Shown here piece by piece: positions 11,101-23,551 of a stretch of DNA of 64,000 bases. The stretch is from Halichondria panicea (taxonomy: Eukaryota; Porifera; Demospongiae; Suberitida; Halichondriidae), in NCBI RefSeq assembly GCF_963675165.1, contig NC_087389.1, forward strand, positions 2,824,001-2,888,000. The letters run 5' to 3'. The notes under the pieces are model-generated. The model was not told the DNA's origin and did no database searches. It saw only the letters and a list, made by a program, of their open reading frames with translations. Positions within the stretch are counted from its first letter, which is position 1. The number at the start of each line of letters is the position of its first letter. The position numbers and the translations under genes were made by a program.

Positions 11101-13698
11101 CCTGCTATGCTAACAATTAAAAGACCCACAGCCTGCAACAGTGTGGATGACAATCGTCTGAACGGAGTGAAAGCTGACAATAGCCTAATAGACAGGCCAC
11201 GCCCATCTAATACTAACTTTGGTGAAAGTCTACTATACTACTGCTACTGACTCTATCAGAAAGAAAATAGCTGTGCATAGCTGTACAACAAAACTACAGC
11301 TTTGTCTCTAGCTAGCTAAATAGATCGGTGTATGACTTTCAATACTTTGTCAGAATATTTTCGTGATAAATTCAGTATTATAGGACATTTTACGGGAAAA
11401 ATATCAAATAATATTGCGCATACGTTTTCCATAATTATTGCATATCCGGATGTGCAATAATTATGGAAAATATCTGCACACTTGGTGATGACTCGCTTCC
11501 TGCCAATTTGAACGTAAACCGCTGATGTCAGCATTTATTAAAAAAGGATGATTTGGTAAGGGGTTGTCATGATATAAAACACATAATTTTATAGCATGAG
11601 AATCTCGTTATTATTATAAAGGCAACTCGCCCTCGATCGGGGCTTTGCCCTTGTGATCGTGCCTGTATAATTATTAAAAAACAATTACATAACATGTCTC
11701 AAACTAGAGGAGTGTGTTGTATCAAAAGTAGTAATTAAGTACTACATTGTACATGTTGAGGATGAAGCCTGTGTGGTAGCAAACTAATTTACTTATGGCT
11801 GGTAAAGGGTCTCACCTTGGTTTTTAATTAATTATAGTCCACGTTTATAGAGCTATAGCTATAACTAACGTGCAAGCATCAAGCTGCATACTGTTACGCA
11901 ATAACAACGCTTAGTTGGAAAATTTGGGCTTCAGCTAAAGTATATTGAGGCTATCCATAACGTCAGGAGCTCATAAATAAGAGAAAATGGAAATAATTAT
12001 GAATAAAGTCTCTTATTTATGGGCTCCTGATAACGTAAATGCAGCATGTTATAAAAGTCAGGTGAGCAGAACCAGAATGCACAGACGAACAGAATACTAG
12101 TGTACGTGTATAGCGGGTAATTTTTGAGGGTCTAAATTGTCGTGAATTGGCCATTTTGTGAATTTTGCTATAATATTCAAGGAAAGCAGTTTTTTTTAGC
12201 AGACTTGTACATGTTCATTGAACATGCGTTGAATATAGTGAAACATATTGGCCCTTGAAAATTACCCGGAAACGGTATAACGTACCTGAGGCCGCCTACA
12301 TGTCTAGAGCACTCATGTGAGATATAGCCACCTGATAAGCAAACATAGATGCGTGGTATAAGTACCTTGTATCTCAGCGTTCCCCTGATGACCGTTTGTG
12401 CTTCAGGGATACCATATACATCGATGTATTTGAGTGAGTCCCTGTTAAAATAGCCATCAAAGTTCACATTGGGGAGAAGGTTGTTGAATGACTGAAGATT
12501 TTCTGGAGTCATTAGTCGTCCTTCTGCAATCTCTACAACAGAGTTGTCTATTTTGTACCTGGCCTGATTGAGGGCTGCTAGTAACACACTTCTCGGACTC
12601 CAACTGCAGTATAAAACAGTGTTGAATTGTGTTAAATCATTAGTTATCTCTTATAAAACATAATGTGGATCTGACCGACATATTCTGCCTGCCAGCGAGC
12701 AAGAAGAGCAAAGACTACAATTACTTCTCACCTAAACTTGTATCTCAGAGGGTTACTGGCACAATCAGGATGAGGTAACCCACCACACCAAGACTCGAAT
12801 GAGATTACCTAGAAAAATATATGCAATTAATTCGTATAGAAAAGTGTAATTCATTAGACTACCTTTCCACCATTGCTGTGAACCTCATCAAAGCACTCCA
12901 TTGCCAGCATGTGATCTATACCAGGATCTAGGCCAACCTCGTTCATTAAGGTGATACCAGCTTCCACAGCAGGCTTGTGAAACTCCTGCAAAACAGTTGT
13001 CATACAACAAGTCTAATCACAGGAGGCTAGAAAGCAACAGGAAATTCCTCTGTATACAACCATTATTCAACATCCCTAATCAAGTGGGTGCCCAGTGCGT
13101 TTGTGGCAGCACACACAAACATGTGTGCACGTGCCTAACGTTCAAACAATCATCAACAAACATACATTACATAAAAAAAAGAACACAGGTGGCCCTTTAT
13201 AATTATGTATACCTGTAACTGGGGTGACACATAGCTTGATGTTACCAAACTCTTTTTGTTAGTCACACACTGTTTTGCAATCAGCGGGTGTAGAGTGTAG
13301 GGCACAAAACTGTGGGAACCGATCACAGTTACAGATTGATGTGCGCGTATACTCACCTGACAACAATTTCATGGTCGCTCACCAAGCGATTTAAGTTAGA
13401 CTCTGCATGAACATCTAGTGGAACAGCAGTTGTGTTTTGAAACTTATTTGCCAAAGCTTCAGCTTGTTCAACAATGTTGGACGCTGAGAAAAAGATAAAA
13501 AGATTCAATAGAATCTCAGCTGCTTATTACGCCACAGGACCTTCACAATGCTCATGTTTTTTATAAAAAAAATAGTCTTAGTACCATTGATTTACCAACT
13601 GTCACTGCAACTTTTCCATCTCTGGTTAAATACTCCACCAAAGGGCCAGAAGTGAAGCCAGATCCTAGCACCAGAACCCTCCTCAGGGCATTTGCCAT
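8117..13698 (-). CDS. Saccharopine dehydrogenase copy A (complete, stand-alone)
   Basis: A complete gene. Exons on the minus strand are 13596-13698, 13357-13483, 13213-13309, 12863-12985, 12732-12808, 12366-12603, 9592-9687, 9417-9529, 9217-9370, 8284-8395 and 8117-8229. They sum to 1353 nt, 450 aa, with every phase consistent. The N-terminus [14 protein letters not shown] is the Rossmann nucleotide-binding loop. Then come [67 protein letters not shown] and [11 protein letters not shown], all family signatures. The length matches the fungal single-domain enzyme (about 450 aa) and the C-terminal half of the animal bifunctional AASS protein. No lysine-ketoglutarate reductase domain lies upstream: the ATG is 59 bp from the start of the divergent RIM-like gene. 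The 2.7-kb intron 6 is packed with repeats. The reductase must therefore be encoded elsewhere or be absent. The function is well supported by motifs; the physiological partner is inferred. Confidence 0.93.
8526..9075 (+). repeat. GT-repeat family, copy 2
   Basis: Same tail as 2776-3275 (gactgctaaaatagctgct, ttctataggcttcgatctag, tttgcaaaatagtcctttg). The start is interrupted by an inverted copy of the cctcgatcccaggcc repeat (about 8587-8703). It sits in the penultimate intron region of copy A. Confidence 0.7.
10362..10856. mobile_element. 0.5-kb MITE with about 85-bp terminal inverted repeats
   Basis: The left arm starts cagaggaggtacgacatagg and includes gagttactcccgtattgcat. The right arm is its inverted complement, ending cctatgtcgtacctcctctg. 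It lies in intron 6 of saccharopine dehydrogenase copy A. The terminal 14 bp are shared with the 6391 and 53612 elements. Confidence 0.8.
10878..11540 (+). repeat. Long dispersed repeat (cctcgattccaggcc...), copy 1
   Basis: Matches 28452-28900 over several hundred bases (ataccggctaacgcaggata, gaacggaagtggattgaagg, gcccatctgagaaagagctg, gactttcaatactttgtcag). The first 120 bp recur inverted at 8587-8703. Confidence 0.75.
11963..12030. repeat. Hairpin element with caggagcycataaataagaga ends, copy 1
   Basis: Inverted arms caggagctcataaataagag and ctcttatttatgggctcctg around a short AT-rich loop. A larger relative is at 61791-62047. Confidence 0.75.
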
Positions 13699-13757
13699 CC
13701 TCCTTTCTATCCTCCTACAGTAGACTAGTCTAGGTTTTGGTAAAGATCATCCCAAAC
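13699..13757. promoter_or_regulatory. Putative bidirectional promoter, 59 bp between divergent start codons
   Basis: Only 59 bp separate the ATG of saccharopine dehydrogenase copy A (minus) from that of the RIM-like gene (plus). No TATA box is evident. The two 5' leaders must be very short or overlap the opposite coding exon, unless the RIM-like gene has an upstream non-coding exon. Confidence 0.45.
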
Positions 13758-16700
13758 ATGACACTCAGCTGCGCAAAAAAACCAGCACCTCTTTATCGAT
13801 CGTGTGAAATAGAATCTAGCAGCTTTCAGTTGAGAATGCCCGAGGCTCTGAGTACTCAGTTGAACGAAAGGAACAGTTCCTGTACCCCTGACATGGAATC
13901 ACCTAAGGATTTAGACGCCGTCTCCTACGAGAATTTGAGTAGGACAGACAGAACTATGTCTGTTGAGTCACTGAATACACTTCTCAGCCAGCTACCAGAG
14001 ATTTCTATTCCTGCAACATTGTTCAATCCACTTCCACTGCAATGCATAGCAGCTAATGCTCTACCAAAGAACGTGAGGGCAGAGATTGATGGAGTTATTG
14101 CTCAGTACACTGTAGAAGGAAATGATGGAGATATTGAAGATGTGGACAATCTAACGCCTGTTTTGCATAGGGCTCTTGGAATAGAGGTTAGAACACTGAA
14201 TTTTAACCATTTAAATGATCTCTGTTTAACAGAAGGTTGCAACTTCAGCAAGTGTCAACAAGCCAGTGGGTCCTGTCTGCAAGAAAATTATATGGAGAGA
14301 AGTAGAAGAAGAAACATCTACTGGTACGAAAAATTCACATGTCAACTATATAGATCTACATTGCATGACATTGTGTATAATTTGGACATGATTGTATACC
14401 TCACTAATTTCCCTGTCCTGAACACGAACATTACTTGAGCATAATTATGTCAATGTTTTGACTGTAAACACGTGTTGTATCCTTGCTTAGACGAACTGTA
14501 TATGTATTTCAGTGGCTTGCTCCCAGTATACTGATGATATCACAGCCAATTACAGCCATACGGTTAATAGTTACAGTTGTACACAAATTCCTATCCAGGA
14601 TTTGGACTGAATTTGTGTGGTGGAATGAGGTGTAACAACTGCAGCAGTCTCCATGCCATAGTGACAGGGGTGTCAGCTTGCCTCTATGAGACTGAGGACA
14701 TCGTAGAAGGTGAGCCAAGAATGCTTTTTGCATCCAACCCACAATGTTTACTTCATTGTCTGTGTTAGAAATCTCCGCTACAATGAATTTGGTCATTGTT
14801 AGTTGTCAAATATCTTAGGGAGTGACTTTATAGCTAAGATTTTCTTAACAGTTGCCAGGAAAAGTTTTGGCCCAGCACCAAGTCATGACTCTATGTGTCA
14901 ACAGTTGAAGCCAAAGTGCTAGCAGCAGCAAGTCCTTTTGCACACAAACACCCACTTGAACTTTGTTTACAGTAACGTTAGCCCTTATTGTGGTACTATG
15001 TCGACTTGTTGTGAATTTCCAAGTACATAACAATTATTACACCGGATTAAATTACCTACGCATTTTCTCAGGTATATGTGTGATTGAGTGGGAAGGGCAG
15101 ACTCTGGATGGATGCACTTATGAAGAAGTGCAGAAAATAATGACCTCAATAGACCCGGGACTAAATAAAATAGAGATCTCTTTCAAAAAGTGCAGGCAAG
15201 TGTTAACTATAGACAACCATTGTGCTATTGTACTTCCATCAGACTTGTACTATAAGAGTTAGTTGCAGCATTTCAATGGTCAGGTTTTACAGATCTGTCT
15301 ATGAGTGCTAACAATAACATTTGCTCTAATTACCACGCTTAGATCTTCTAACATGAATCAGAATGTGTTCTGTTTTGCAGTGAAAACCTGTTAATTAGTC
15401 GAGGAGGCTTTGATTGGCTGCCAAGCTTCGCAGCTGTACGCTTGAACAAACGAAGAAACGCAATTTTTGAGGTACTTACGAAGTTAGCATGCCCTTACAC
15501 AGGCTTCTGTATACAAACATTCTCTTTGCAATAACTCTATTTTGGGTATGAACTTTTGCATCCAATAATACCCCCAGGCTTCTACGGTGTGGGTTTTTAC
15601 ACTTGTGGTCGGTGAGGAGTGGAGTGTGTTGTGTTTACACACAGGCTTTTGGTGTACTACTATGAATAAATGTGTGTCTTATTGTTTGCATGCACTAATG
15701 TTGGAGGTCTGCTCTTCTCGATACAGGATAAAGGAGAGTTAGACTACAAAAGCACAGTCTCTTATGAATCGTCAGAGCTTTCTCACATCCCTTCCTCTCC
15801 GGCACACCGTCTCTCACGCTCACAGGAACATTTAGACCTCCCCTTCTTCCCTGAGAGTTCCCTAACAAGTTGTACCAGGAGCCCATCCCACTCTCCCTCA
15901 CCCAGTGAGGCCAAGAAGCCTCTTGCTGTGACCGTTGCCAAGGAGATTGCTCAAACACTACTAGGATCAATGGAAGCTCCTTCTAAACCAAGCCTCTGCA
16001 ATCTGCAAACAATCATGGACGTTCTGCCAAAAGGCATGGTGCAGGTAAGAAATACTACAAAAGGTAACCATAACGGGAAGTATAGTTTTTGCAAGGAATG
16101 TTTGTAGTTAGTGTGAAATGGCTGACAGTGTAAGGCAGTCTTCTCGGTACTTAATGATGTTAGCAAACTGAGTGGTCAGGAAGTTTCAACAAACTTATTT
16201 CTAAAGAGGGCTTTCCTATAAGTGGTGCTTCCTGATATTTTTATGTATGCATATAATTTGCTAAACAATATGTAGCCACCTTCCACGAACAGAACATAAT
16301 AAATTCACTCTCTTGAAGTCACATTATATGGAGTAATAAAGGACCCAGTCACACATTTATTTATACACACATGCACACACATGCAGTTATCCTTGGGATA
16401 CAACAAAGAATGTGAAGAGCTGAAAATTTCTCTTCTTCAAGTGAAGGGGCAGTCGAATAAAGAGTTTAGTGACCCTTGTGAAGTGTTTATCAACACATAT
16501 TTAGTCCCTGACTACAGGTACATTGATTCCACTCATTATTGTTATAACCCAGTTGCTAGCTAGCTATAATTATTTACGCCACTGAAGCAGCCATTCTTTT
16601 GTTGGCACGTTAGTATATGTACTGTGATGTCCATACATTCAGGGACCAAGGTGTGAGGAGTATCGTGAGCTCACAGAATTTGAAGGACAGTACTGAGTAC

Positions 16701-17040
16701 CAGAACACGTCCTACATTATGGCTGCTGATGAAGTAGGCACATCAGTATTGTTGTGTGTTATGCAATTGAGTATCCTGCATGGTTAGATATTCCACTCAG
16801 GAGGATCTCTGTGTCCGTTTATAGAGTGCTGCTCTATTGTTTATGTATACTAGAACACCCACTATTTGGCTCTCATACGTTGTTGGTTGCTTGGAGGTGA
16901 ATACTCCACATTTAAACATAGGGGCACTGATATGATTTGGTTACAATGAGCTGTATAATTATACAACGATGCGTGTTTCTCTATTACAAGCTATCATGCA
17001 TGCATGCATGCATGCACACACACACACACACGCACACACG

Positions 17041-17077
<37 letters not shown>

Positions 17078-20000
17078 TGTAGATACCTTGTGTTGCATTG
17101 AGAGTGATACTGTGGGATGCACACAAGCCCAAACATATCATGTTCAGAGGAGAGGTAACTTGTGTAGACCCTGAATAGATACTACCATATCAGTTAACTT
17201 TTGATCTGTGTGTGTCGGTATCATGCATGTAGTTCCAACATAGATAGGGTAGAGAGCTAGGGATTGGAAACGATGTACCCTCGAAGTACTATTCGTGTTT
17301 CCCCGCGGTTTTAATCGAGGCTTATTTCCAACGTGGGGGTCTAATTCATGAGAATTGTTACCCGAGGCGCGTGTGGGCGGCCACGGGTATAGTAGTCCGT
17401 TGGTTTGTTTGTTTGTTTGTTTGTGATCGGCTTTTCTACTCACCTGGATGCCACAGCACTGCGTTTACAGCATGAATAGCCTTCACACAACAGTATCTTG
17501 ATTTAAATAGTGGCAGATTTGATGTTAAAGCTTCTTTGTCGAGCAAAAGCTAAGAAGCTTGAACAAGCTTGTGACTAGGTCTGCTTACCTGGATGTTCTA
17601 GCACTGCATTTATAGCATGAGTAGCCTCCACACAACAAGTTAGTACTTTTGATAGTGGCAGCTTTCGGTGTTAAAGCTTCGTTGTCTAATAAAAGCGAGC
17701 AAAATGTAGCTTGAACAGAACTTGCACATGCGTTACTTATAACTGAAGTGATCCTGTACCAAGAACAATGGAACAGGGTCACTAAAGTATATACCGTATA
17801 GCGCAAAATTTTCGAGGCACTTATATTTCGTGGATTGGCCTCTAAAAACCATTTCTTTGCACAATGTTCGCGGAATGACTGCTTACCGGAAGCCACACCT
17901 TTAAATATTTGCGTAATTCTAATTAAAGAACAATTTTCGTGGACTTAATTTTCGTATAGAATTCTAACCCACGAAATCCGCGAAAATTAAGCCCCTCGAA
18001 CATTTCGCGCTATACGGTACCAGGAACAATGGAACGGGGTCACTAAAGTAGAAAGCTTGAATTATAGCTCCTGCTGCATGCTTTAGCTGACTGGGATCCT
18101 ACTCCATGCAGGACCTGGAGCCATACTTCTCTGAGACTCCAGGCTTCTCCTAATCCACAGTGCATAAATTATATCTATAGTACCACTACCAGTCTACCTG
18201 TTCTCAAATGTTTCAGCATGCCTCCAGTCTGGTTTAGTTTTATTGCTCCTGAGTTGCTGTGCAAGTCATACGTGATAACAACATCACTATATGCACTGCA
18301 ATATATTTCTGGTTTCTTTATAATCATGTCACCAGCCGAGGGTTTGCACTTTAGTGCTCTAGTTTTTGCTGTCTGTATAAAAAGTCTATGCACGCGAGCA
18401 GTTTTGCTGCTAAACATCAACTTCCATCAACTATTTGTGGCCATTTGGGACACAGCACACTACTTAGTGACAGAACTTTAGCTATATATCATAGTAGCTA
18501 AGCTAACACAAGCATGAAAAATCGCTCTGTGTTAGACTAGCTACTTCACGACAATCAGGATTATATTTTCTTCAGTTCCAAATGATACTCACCATCAGGG
18601 GGCACTTGTTTAAGTTTTAGAGGGGTCTTTGAGACACATGCATAAGACTAACTTATTATCAAGTTCCCTGGGGTAAAAGCGAAACATGCTGAGCTACCAC
18701 ATAGAATTCATTGTAGAATCATCACGTGAACCACTTCCGTTGCCAATCCCTCTCTACTCTATCTATGGTTCCAATAGATTGACTTGTAGATTTGCTCACA
18801 ATAATTTTATTATAGAACACATACCGTATAGCTGGTAATTTTCGTGGGGCAAAATATTCGTGGTTTTCGTGGTTGGAGGTCTGACCACGAATATTTTACC
18901 CACGAATGAAGCGACCTTGCCTACCTTTACCTACAATCCAAGCAGCAACCACGAAAATATTATCCACGAAATGTCTCAATATTGCTGAACCACAAATATT
19001 TTGTCCCCCAAAAATTACCCGCTATACGGTATTCGATGAATTTATGTTGTGGTTTTCATCGAATCCCAATTCACTCAGTGTTTTGTAACCCCATTTCAGG
19101 TTCTCTTGAGTTTGTCTGATCAACAGTTCGTGAACCTCGCCTCGGAGCCAACCTGGTATACTCTCTGCCCTGAAGACCCGAACCTATCAAAGCTTCCCTC
19201 TCCAGTTTACTCCAAACAAAAAAACAGTGTAGACAATCTGCTTCAAAAGCTAAAACAAAAGGCTCACTCTCTAACAACAGTTAAGCCTCTTTCTAGTGAG
19301 CTAAGGTCCATGAGTATGCTCAGTTTGCAAGGGCCGGTCGAAAAGAGGACTATGACACTCGCAAGGAAGAAGCGTCGTAAAGAAACGAGAAAAACATACT
19401 CTGGGTCTTTTACTCCACAGCTTGTAGATTGTGTATTACAGCCTGAAGCACAACTAAAGAGTTGTTTAAAGGAGTCTTGCAGACAGCAAAAACTTTCCTC
19501 TATCTTGAAAGTTTTGAGGGAAGATTCAGTTGACAATGAATCATCTGAAACGAAGAAACACAACAAACACATAATTGATGAACACACGGATGGAAACTCA
19601 CTCCACACAGTCAATGATGCAGAGCGTATCAGCACCCTGCAAAGAAGACTAAGAAACAAATCGACAGCTAACAACATTTCCGCTGAGCGAATGAGCCTTC
19701 CTGGAAAAACCGACAAGAATGGAAAGTCTTTCCTCGAAGAACTTGATGAGTTGATAAGCCAACGAAATTTTGGTCTCCAGCCAACGCCTGAGAGGAGAGA
19801 TAAGACACCTGAGTTTGAGAAAGAACAAATGCACTACAAACTGGTTGACAGCTACCAGAGTGAAGACGAGCATGATAAACCCCAAAAACCTACATGTAGT
19901 CCATTCCGAACTTCTAAACCTAGCGATTTTTCAAGATATTCGGCTGAAGTAAGCTTGCATAGAATCAGGGTTGAAGATACTGACAGAAAGGAAGAATCGA

Positions 20001-21668
20001 AGAAGAAGTCTTGCACACTACCAAACGAGCACACATCACAACATAGGCCAACAACCCTTCTTCCTGCCAGGGGAGGCTCAGACAAAAGACCCCCTAAACC
20101 TCCCAAAACTTATCGTTCAAAAAGTATGGGGCATATCGAGAAGCTTGGCTCTGATGAGGAACTCTTCATTGTTCGTTCCCATCATATGACTAACTCAATC
20201 CCGGTGGAGAGTGCTTACAAAACTATGGGTAGCGTGGATGACCTTGATTTGATTGAGCTGATGTCTCATAGTAGTAGCTATGATGGACACTCTTCATTGG
20301 ATTTCGGTAACCGTTTTGGTAGTTGTGACGTTCTGGGTGAAAGAGGAGATGCTATTCTTGAAAGGAGCTCACCAGTTAGAGAGTATAGAGAAGATGCAGA
20401 GGAAATTCAGCGTGAAAAAGGGTTGATAAAAACAAAATGGAGGTCGCTGGAGGATATTCTTGCCTCTAAGCCAAGGAAGTCAAAGTAAGTGGTGTATCAT
20501 TATGTTGTCAAGGTTACAAGGGTGTAATAATAGTCATACAGTACGTCCCCTCCATGTTATATTACGTAAGGACATGCACAGGCCCTCGTGCTTGGAAATT
20601 GGCAGCTTTACAAAAAAGTTAAATATCACGTGACCTAATTTGTATGGTTTTTGGTCATGAATATAGTTATGACTAAAATTAATTATGCACTTCCGCTTAT
20701 TGAGTGTTTTTCATCAATATCATTAATATTTTAAGCTTGCTATTTAGGAATAATAGCCTAAGACTACAAATTGCATGGCCTAACCTCGAGGCATGATTTG
20801 GTAAGCAGTCATCGTGATATAAACACATAATTATAGCAGCATGAGAATCCTTGCTTGTGCCTGTATATTTCTATGAGGTGCCAAACCATTCAATTTTCAT
20901 AGGGAGAAAAAGTTGAAAACAAATCGCAAGGACTCACCATGTGAAACCGACGCTCATACCCATACATTTTTGAGAAGAAGAACTGTGCAAGAAAGTGGTA
21001 CGTATATACATGGCTAATTATGCAAAAAGCTACGAATAGTATACATGTACATGTACATGTACCTGCAGGTGCGTCATGCAATGTGAAACTGGAATTTCAG
21101 TTCAATGATTTAAACCCTACTAATCCTGTGCTGTTGGTCAAATTAACAGACATTGCTCTGCCTTCTTCAAAAATGTTGTCATCAGGTGTGTGCTGTTACA
21201 TTGCAAAAAGACCAATTTAAGTTATGTTTCCTCAATGCAGATTTGCTATTAAAATGTTACGTCAATCATTTGAGCACTGGTGTGTGTATCTTGAAAGACA
21301 AGACCCCAATATGCTTGATGAACAACCCCAGTTCTGCTCCTCTGGGAATCTTACAGTTTAGAACAGATATCGCTAACTTGGCACTACAGGTGATGATTCA
21401 CATTCACCAGCGATCTGCTACAGGGGAACCTCTGGCATGTTGTGCAGTGTTTTTGCACATAATTATACGCACTGCATGAATACCTTCTATGTGTTGGTGT
21501 AATTATTATAGATTATACATGCACACACAGATTCGGCTGTATGGTGGGTCAAAGATGTTCTCACGAAAAGTAATTGGTCAAGTCTCTGTGAATTTAGCTG
21601 TCCTTGACCTAAGTGGAGGAAAAACGCACTCTCAATGGTTTCTGCTATCAAAACAAATATGTACGTGA
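13758..21668 (+). CDS. RIM-like scaffold: PDZ, C2A, long linker, C2B
   Basis: A multi-exon gene with the domain order of the Rab3-interacting RIM/Piccolo family, which tether and prime secretory vesicles at release sites. Supported exons: 13758 to about 14436 (donor uncertain), 14577-14709, 15072-15195, 15381-15435, 15727-16044, 16387-16517, 16643-16733, 17083-17154, 19100-20484, 21069-21185, 21241-21389 and 21531-21668. The PDZ is spread over two exons (GFGLNLCGG, then VIEWEGQTLDG and EEVQKIM). C2A runs from LKISLLQVKG through INTYLVPDYR and LRVILWDAHKP to GEVLLSLSDQ and TWYTL. A 460-codon exon holds a polar Ser/Lys-rich linker with a basic stretch and PPKPPKT. C2B ends with VIGQVSVNLAVLDLSGG and QWFLL before a TGA. 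The phase between 20484 and 21069 does not match, so at least one small exon is missing. An N-terminal Rab-binding zinc finger was not seen. One intron uses a GC donor (15196). RIM is the best family match; Piccolo-like or another PDZ-C2 protein is possible. Confidence 0.75.
16995..17076. repeat. (CA)n microsatellite next to a splice acceptor
   Basis: An ATGC run (16995-17015) then CA/CG dinucleotides up to 17076, ending six bases before the exon at 17083 of the RIM-like gene. It replaces the usual pyrimidine tract. Confidence 0.85.
17440..17715. repeat. Tandem duplication of about 130 bp
   Basis: 17448-17555 and 17588-17690 share acctggatg, gcatgartagcctycacaca and gttaaagcttc. Diverged relatives are at 40490-40580 and at the right edge (63930-64000). 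It is in the 1.9-kb intron of the RIM-like gene. Confidence 0.6.
17791..18019. repeat. MITE with taccgtatagc ends (1)
   Basis: Begins ataccgtatagcgcaaaatt and ends gcgctatacggtac, with internal ttttcgtgg motifs. It is flanked by a 33-bp direct duplication (accaagaacaatggaacagg at 17757 and accaggaacaatggaacggg at 18018). Confidence 0.75.
18821..19032. repeat. MITE with taccgtatagc ends (2)
   Basis: Begins ataccgtatagctggtaatt and ends aattacccgctatacggtat. It lies 68 bp before the large linker exon of the RIM-like gene. Confidence 0.75.
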
Positions 21669-22125
21669 CATTGTAGCTTGCCTTTTCTTCACTGAACGTT
21701 GATTTTATCACTACCAAACAATATTTATGGCACCCACAACCATTGTAGATTGGCTATATACACTACTCTTATCACTTTTAGCTAGCTAGCTGTGTTGTTT
21801 ATATATTATACATGTACTGTATTCTTTCCCTGGTGCTATTTTTTGGAATCTCATCAACTTTTCAAAAATAATCATGATTAACGCATGCATGTACATGGCA
21901 TCATGGAAACAGTGCACATGCAGTCTAACACGTACATACACGTGTATATAATTATTGTACATCTCCAGCATTCCTTAATTACCATCAGTATAATTAAATT
22001 AAACTCATACATTTTGCACATGCATGCACTCTTATCAACACTATATATACTACATGGCATATTCCATGGCGGTGTAAATTTCTACATGAAACTCTAAAAT
22101 AAAATATTATAGTGTATAGTCGCAG

Positions 22126-23517
22126 TTACGTGGGTGTGAGTTTTTTAATTGGTAATTGTTCATCTTGGTCCTTCTTGTCTGCTAGTAGAGGGGATGTGGG
22201 TTGTTGTGCTCTAGGCTTACCATACAGGTATATTGCTACCATTACAAACACAGCACCGATTGCGAAGAATGGTGTTATAAAATAGTCGAAAAGAAACACA
22301 GCAGCAATACAAGAGAGAATAATTGAGAGCGAAGTTGCAAATCCTTTCAATATGTTGTCAGCGTAACGAACTACTAATGCGACAATAAGACCACCAAAAG
22401 CTTGCTGAGAAATGACTATCCAGACAAGAGGAGAATAACCAACAAAATAGCCATTTTTTTGGATAGTGTCATAATCTTTCAAGAGAACTCCCAATATAGC
22501 CGTAATGGAGCCAAACATTCCAAGCTGGACATTGCGCATCCAGACAGACACATTCGAGCCTTTCAGCATCATTTCAAAGTAGACTCCAGCAAATCCAGAA
22601 GATAGGCACGAGACAATTACAGCAATGAGTCCAACGATCTGGTTCTGATCAGTAGTATTAACCTTTGAAGTACCTCCCCCTTGCACTTGAACAAAGGCCA
22701 CACCTACAAACAGTATGACCAGGGAGCCCCACTGAGCCCCAGAAAGTTTTTTGCTCAAAAGCAATACCGAGAATAAAGCTGTAGTCAATATCTTTAGTTG
22801 ATATGTAACCTATGAGCATAATTGAAATGGGTATGCGTATAATTAGCTTAAAATGCATGATTACAATTACAGATAATTATAAGGGTACCTGAAACACTGC
22901 AGCCTCCAAATTTGAAACAGCCACATACTGTAGGTTATTTTGAATCATGTAGACGATTGCAGGGACAGACATCTTTAACGTGTCTTTCCATTCTTCAATA
23001 AGATGATGATGTAGAGTTTTAACAAATTCCTTGAATGTTTTTTCCCGAAAAAATATGATCAAAAGACATACACACATTTTGGCAAATTCTGAAAAGACAA
23101 CAGCCGTTGTTGTGATATAACGTTGCTCAGGGGGAACCAACCGAGAGTACCTCATACTGACAATGAGTAGAGTGTTCTGAACGGTCAGAGTCAGCAGGCT
23201 AGCATACTTCAGAGTGGTTGAGGCTAAAATAAGGGTACCGTAGGTGGTATAATGTAAACGGTACACATACTTTAGACAAAAATGGGGAAAGAAATTGAAA
23301 AGAATAACCATGGCTTAAGCCTATACTAGGAGAGTGAGTATTTATATATACCCGGACCCACTATCATGTCAATTTGAGTTTTCCATGAGAAGGTGACTAT
23401 TATAGCGTTCTAGCCAATTAAACTATGCCAAGTACTACACTGAAAGTCAGCAGTATCTAGCTCCATAGACAGAGGCCATAATATAATACTAAACTCACTT
23501 TCTAGTTCTTGAGCCAT
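22126..23517 (-). CDS. Nucleotide-sugar transporter, SLC35A2/A3 type
   Basis: Minus strand, three exons: 23499-23517 (MAQELE plus one base), 22889-23223 and 22126-22809; 1038 nt, 345 aa. The protein is a multi-span Golgi antiporter importing UDP-GlcNAc or UDP-galactose in exchange for UMP. Family signatures visible in order: KYASLLTLTVQNT, MRYSRL, IQNNLQYVAVSNLEAA, QVTYQLKILTTALFSV, LSKKLSGAQW, GVAFVQVQ, SSGFAGVYFEMMLKG, SVWMRNVQLGMFGS and YADNILKGFATSLSIILS. The length fits the family (about 325-395 aa). The tail is charged (ADKKDQDEQLPIKK). The 19-nt first exon was chosen because its ATG lies just before a consensus GTGAGT donor and restores phase. Stop to stop it faces the RIM-like gene across 457 bp. 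Upstream lies an inverted-repeat element (23552-24405). Substrate preference cannot be read from the sequence. Confidence 0.93.
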
Positions 23518-23551
23518 TCTTGAACTCGTTGGAACGGAGAGATATATCCTA

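Noticed and set aside
12177-12365. Extension of the dehydrogenase exon downstream of 12366
   Set aside because: The exon ends at a consensus donor after RGTLRYK; the extra residues are intron translation.
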